A stretch of DNA of 30,293 nt from DATGFK01 sp040007395 (GTDB lineage Bacteria > Chloroflexota > Anaerolineae > Aggregatilineales > UBA2796). Below are positions 27,401 to 30,293 of the stretch, one piece after another. Position 1 is the first letter of the stretch; each line of letters begins with the position of its first letter. The translations under genes were made by a program, and so were the position numbers. The stretch is taken from NCBI GenBank assembly GCA_040007395.1, contig JBDTVG010000212.1, forward strand, positions 1 through 30,293, in the 5' to 3' direction. Below the pieces are notes generated by a model. The model saw only the letters and a list, made by a program, of their open reading frames with translations. It was not told the origin of the DNA and made no database searches.

Positions 27401-27478
27401 TGTAATATGATAGTACTTTTCGTCCGGCGTGGCTCCGAACGCCGAGGCAGGGACTCCCTACACCGACTGCATATTACA
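27401..27478. promoter_or_regulatory. Nested inverted repeats in the divergent purine region
   Basis: TGTAATATG (27401-27409) and its exact inverse complement (27470-27478) enclose two smaller stems: CGGCGT/ACGCCG (27425-27444, 8-base loop) and AGGG/CCCT (27449-27459). As RNA this would be a three-way-junction-like fold; as DNA the outer arms could be paired operator half-sites or the -10 elements of opposing promoters (each arm reads TGTAAT outwards-in). It does not match the purine riboswitch consensus. Confidence 0.45.
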
Positions 27479-27493
27479 GGATATAGTTATCCT
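27478..27493. promoter_or_regulatory. Perfect dyad AGGATA-TAGT-TATCCT
   Basis: A 6-bp inverted repeat with a 4-base centre lies immediately beside the right arm of the larger structure. On the minus strand it falls between a possible -35 TTGTGT and -10 TGTAAT (18-base spacing), where a repressor would block the xanthine dehydrogenase promoter. Candidate operator only. Confidence 0.35.
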
Positions 27494-27635
27494 ATCACAC
27501 AAAAGACTACCCAAGCAAGCGATTTCGTCCTCGGTAAAATACACAAACTTTGCCGGGGGATCTTTTGGGCAAATAGCTAATGTCCTGTAAGCGCAGTCCG
27601 TTTAAGATGTGTACTTATTGAATTTGAGAGTTACG

Positions 27636-28784
27636 ATGACACTTTATTCACGGTTTACTCGGCAGCGCGAAGCCCTCATGCCGATCCTTGTGCCAGTGCT
27701 GGCAGTCGCGGCGGCACTCGCGGTTGGGGCAGTGTTCCTCTTGGCGTTGGGCATTGACCCCGGCAAAGTCTACGAAAAACTGATCAGCGGGGCAGTCGGC
27801 AGCACCTACAGCCAAACGCAAACCATCGGCAAGGCCACGACTTTATTGCTAGTGGCGATTGGAGTGTGCATCGCGTTCCGCGCCAACGTTCTGAATATCG
27901 GGGTCGAAGGTCAAGTGATCGTCGGGGGATTGGCGACGACAGCTTTTGCGCTTAACTTTAAAGATCTACCCTCACCAATCCTAATTACCTTGAGTTTGCT
28001 CGCGGGCTTTATCGCAGGTGGCGCATGGGCTGCGATACCGGGTGTGCTCAAAGCATGGTTCAGGGTCAACGAGATTCTCAGTACAATAATGATGAATCAG
28101 ATTTCGGTCTACCTGTTGATTGTGCTGCTGACCGGGCCGTTGCAAGACACTACTGCCGGAACCGCTTCCGCCAACATTGTGCAGTCGTCAAAGATCCCAG
28201 AAGCAGCATGGTTGCCACTGCTTATCCCGCGCACAGTCTTTCATCTGGGGGCTATTCTGGCGGTGATCGCGGCGTTTGTGGTCTATTTCTTCCTGTGGCG
28301 TACAGTCGCAGGCTATCGCATTCGTGCTGTCGGGCAAAATCCTTATGCGTCTGCCTATGCAGGAATCTCGGTCAAGCGCATGACCGTGCTGGCGATGGTG
28401 CTGAGTGGTGCATTGGCAGGCTTGGCGGGCGGGGTAGAAGTGCTAGGCATTACGCATCGTGCCATTCAGGACTTCTCGACGGGCTATGGGTTTTCGGGGA
28501 TTGTAGTCGCGCTGTTTGGATCACTGCACCCGCTTGGCGCGATCCCGGCGGCGCTGTTGTTCGGTGGAATGCTGGTGAGTGGAACGAAGCTAGGATCGGT
28601 AGGCGTTAGTTCATCAATGGTCACGGTGCTTGAAGGGTTGATCGTGTTATTCGTGGTGAGCAGCAGCGAGTTGGTGCGCCGTTCGCGTCGGCACGCCGCC
28701 GAACCGCCACTCCGCGCCGAAACTGAGTCCGAGTTGAGCGCCGATACCTCGCTTAACGCTGAACGAAAGGAAGTCGTAACCTGA
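27636..28784 (+). CDS. Nucleoside-type ABC transporter permease 1
   Basis: This 382-residue membrane protein of the BPD_transp_2 family (YufP/NupP-like) has about eight to ten hydrophobic segments. NVLNIGVEGQVIVGG and the cytoplasmic loop YRIRAVGQNPYASAYAGISV, which contacts the ATPase, are diagnostic. It ends in a long charged, hydrophilic tail of about 45 residues (ETESELSADTSLNAERKE). With the next permease and the BMP protein it would import nucleosides or purine bases. I chose ATG 27636 because GAGAG lies just upstream; a GTG at 27609 would add nine residues before the normal N-terminus. It is divergent from the xanthine dehydrogenase operon. Its stop overlaps the next ATG by one base. 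Confidence 0.88.
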   Translation: MTLYSRFTRQREALMPILVPVLAVAAALAVGAVFLLALGIDPGKVYEKLISGAVGSTYSQTQTIGKATTLLLVAIGVCIAFRANVLNIGVEGQVIVGGLATTAFALNFKDLPSPILITLSLLAGFIAGGAWAAIPGVLKAWFRVNEILSTIMMNQISVYLLIVLLTGPLQDTTAGTASANIVQSSKIPEAAWLPLLIPRTVFHLGAILAVIAAFVVYFFLWRTVAGYRIRAVGQNPYASAYAGISVKRMTVLAMVLSGALAGLAGGVEVLGITHRAIQDFSTGYGFSGIVVALFGSLHPLGAIPAALLFGGMLVSGTKLGSVGVSSSMVTVLEGLIVLFVVSSSELVRRSRRHAAEPPLRAETESELSADTSLNAERKEVVT

Positions 28785-29713
28785 TGGCAGACTCTTCGAT
28801 TGTCCTGATCGCGGCGCAAGGGGTATCGGCATCGGCATCGTATTTGTACGCCTCGCTCGGTGAAGCCTTTGGTCAGCGCTCCGGTGTGTTTAATCTGGGC
28901 GTAGATGGTATCATGCTGATGGGTGCATTCACCGCTTTCTACACTGTCTATAACGGGCAGTCGCCATTGGTCGGAGTATTGGCGGCGGCGTTGGTCGGTG
29001 CGGCAATGGGTCTGCTGATGGCGTTTATCAGTGTCACGCTCAAAGCCGAACAGGGGATCAGCGGCATTGGATTGTATATGTTTGGGCTGGGACTTTCGAC
29101 GTTGCTGTTCGATACATTGATCAAATCGGTACGCCCGATTGATCACGGGTTCGATAAATTGCCGATCCCAGTTTTGAGCACTATTCCGGTAATCGGGCCG
29201 ATTCTGTTCAACCAGAATTTGATGGTCTATGGCGCACTGCTGCTCGTGCCGATCTCGTGGTTTGTGCTGAACAAAACCACGCTTGGCTTGAATATCCGGG
29301 CGGCGGGTCAGAATCCACAAGCCGCTGACGCAATGGGCGTAAATGTGGCGTTGGTGCGCTATTTCGCGGTGACCTTTGGTGGTACGATGGCAGGCATCGC
29401 GGGTGCGTCGCTCTCCATTGCCCAGACGAATATTTTTCAGCAAAATATGACGAATGGCATTGGCTTTATCGCAGTAGCGTTGGTCTACTTTGGTGGTTGG
29501 TCGCCGATTGGAATTCTTGGTGGGACTCTGCTATTCAGTGTGGTCACGACCTTGCAGCTTTGGATACAAACATTAGGCGTGCCGATTTCACCAAGTTTAA
29601 TTAGTATGCTGCCCAGCGTTGTGACAATCATTGCGCTTGTACTGGCAGTTTACTTCTATCGCACACAGGCTCCATCGGCATTGGGGCAGCCCTATCGTCG
29701 TGATGAGAACTGA
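28784..29713 (+). CDS. Nucleoside-type ABC transporter permease 2
   Basis: This 309-residue membrane protein of the same family (YufQ/NupQ-like) has about eight hydrophobic segments. VFNLGVDGIMLMGA near the N-terminus and LNIRAAGQNPQAADAMGVNV, the coupling loop, mirror those of the first permease, so the two form a heterodimeric channel. AAAGGAAG precedes the ATG, which shares one base with the upstream stop (TGATG). Length is normal for the family. No ATP-binding subunit gene stands on either side in the window; in relatives it is usually adjacent, so it probably lies beyond the right edge. Confidence 0.88.
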   Translation: MADSSIVLIAAQGVSASASYLYASLGEAFGQRSGVFNLGVDGIMLMGAFTAFYTVYNGQSPLVGVLAAALVGAAMGLLMAFISVTLKAEQGISGIGLYMFGLGLSTLLFDTLIKSVRPIDHGFDKLPIPVLSTIPVIGPILFNQNLMVYGALLLVPISWFVLNKTTLGLNIRAAGQNPQAADAMGVNVALVRYFAVTFGGTMAGIAGASLSIAQTNIFQQNMTNGIGFIAVALVYFGGWSPIGILGGTLLFSVVTTLQLWIQTLGVPISPSLISMLPSVVTIIALVLAVYFYRTQAPSALGQPYRRDEN

Positions 29714-29804
29714 CCACACCCGACCGTTACCATAATTGTGTATCCTGCGGTCTATTCCGCTTTTTTCGCGCAGGTGTTAAGTCTTTTCAAGAGGAGTCTA
29801 TTCC

Positions 29805-30293
29805 ATGAAAGCTCGTTTTTTTACATTGAGTCTCGTATTGGTTGCACTATTAATGGTGCTGTCCGCCGGGATAACCCACACGCCACAGGTCAGCGCTGCC
29901 ACGATGGAAGGCACGGAAGCCGCCATGCCCGCTATCACCAAGCAGATCAAGATTGCTGTGGTCGCGCCCAGCGCCAAGAATGACTTGGCGTGGACTCAGA
30001 GCATCTACGATGGCTTGGTTGCTGTTCAAACCGCTGTCGGTGGCAAGGATAAGCTCGACTTCACGGTTTCCGAGAATCTGTTCAATGTGCCAGATGCCGC
30101 TGCTGCCATCCGTGACTATGCCACACAGGGTTACGACATCGTGATTGCACACGGCACACAGTACGGCGCATCAATGTTCGATGTTGCTAAAGACTTCCCC
30201 GATGTGAGCTTTGCATGGGGTACCGCAACAGACACAGGTGAATCACAGGGCTTGAAGAACGTATTGACGAAAACGTCGGCAAAGTGGATTGGG
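29805..30293 (+). CDS. BMP/PnrA family substrate-binding protein (N-terminal part)
   Basis: The frame runs from ATG 29805 to the window end, giving 163 residues of an incomplete protein. A Sec signal (about 3-31: RFFTLSLVLVALLMVLSAG, with VSA before the mature part) is followed by QIKIAVVAPSAKNDLAWTQSIYDGL and YDIVIAHGTQYG, the first lobe of the BMP/PnrA family that binds nucleosides. No lipobox cysteine is present, unlike most BMP proteins, so it may be released or retained by another anchor. GAGGAG lies nine bases upstream. It follows permease 2 by 91 bases, consistent with separate translation at a higher level. Confidence 0.85.
   Translation, partial: MKARFFTLSLVLVALLMVLSAGITHTPQVSAATMEGTEAAMPAITKQIKIAVVAPSAKNDLAWTQSIYDGLVAVQTAVGGKDKLDFTVSENLFNVPDAAAAIRDYATQGYDIVIAHGTQYGASMFDVAKDFPDVSFAWGTATDTGESQGLKNVLTKTSAKWIG

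Noticed and set aside
27401..27478. Purine riboswitch controlling purine uptake and oxidation
   Set aside because: The stems are present, but the conserved joining sequences (UCUACC-type J2/3 and the J3/1 pyrimidine block) are not, so only an unclassified element is reported.
28484..29443. Minus-strand open frame of 319 codons across the two permeases
   Set aside because: It lies opposite conserved permease sequence and its product is low-complexity Arg/Gln/His-rich, typical of an antisense shadow.

Overview
The window looks like chromosomal DNA of a free-living bacterium with middling GC content. I infer Chloroflexota (Anaerolineae-like). The reasons are membrane-anchored secreted proteins with Thr/Pro/Ala-rich linkers, a SpoVS homologue next to a PHP phosphoesterase, an FHA protein with an N-terminal zinc ribbon, and a large 7TM-type sensor with no kinase domain. 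No tRNA, rRNA, CRISPR array, transposase or phage gene was seen. The taxonomy is inference only.

Layout. Positions 1-6018 hold a truncated membrane-protein start, a zinc-ribbon/FHA protein, two tandem paralogous clan GH-A-like glycosidases whose genes overlap by one base, and a membrane-anchored GH18-like protein whose catalytic Glu appears replaced by Arg. Positions 6222-8340 hold bioY (biotin ECF S component), spoVS and a PHP phosphoesterase, the last two forming a tight pair. Positions 8368-13953 hold a small unknown protein, a 7TM/GAF/HTH-like sensor, a GNAT acetyltransferase, a CoiA-like zinc-finger protein and a CAP/SCP-domain exoprotein.

Positions 14124-21356 form a co-directional nucleotide-sugar operon: rfbF, rfbG, a KijD1/TylCIII-type C-methyltransferase, an RmlC-type epimerase, a HEAT-repeat protein, an SDR 4-ketoreductase candidate, a second zinc-binding methyltransferase, a CmcI-type methyltransferase and the wreck of a family 2 glycosyltransferase gene. 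The predicted route is glucose-1-P to CDP-glucose to CDP-4-keto-6-deoxyglucose, then C-methylation, epimerisation, ketoreduction and possibly further methylation, giving a CDP-activated branched 6-deoxyhexose. Two small proteins follow, one resembling the C-terminal domain of ribosomal protein L7/L12.

Positions 21860-30293 form a purine-salvage/catabolism region. On the minus strand are the FAD subunit of a xanthine dehydrogenase-family enzyme, an unrelated small unknown gene, a fused [2Fe-2S]+molybdopterin subunit and a LegB-like sugar-nucleotide dehydratase. Divergently on the plus strand lie two permeases and the start of a BMP-type substrate-binding protein of a nucleoside ABC transporter. 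The divergent intergenic region carries nested inverted repeats that look regulatory.

The best candidates for something undescribed are the CDP-linked C-methyl sugar pathway, the GH18-like pseudoenzyme beside the two glycosidases, the kinase-less 7TM sensor, and the structured element between the xanthine dehydrogenase and transporter operons.
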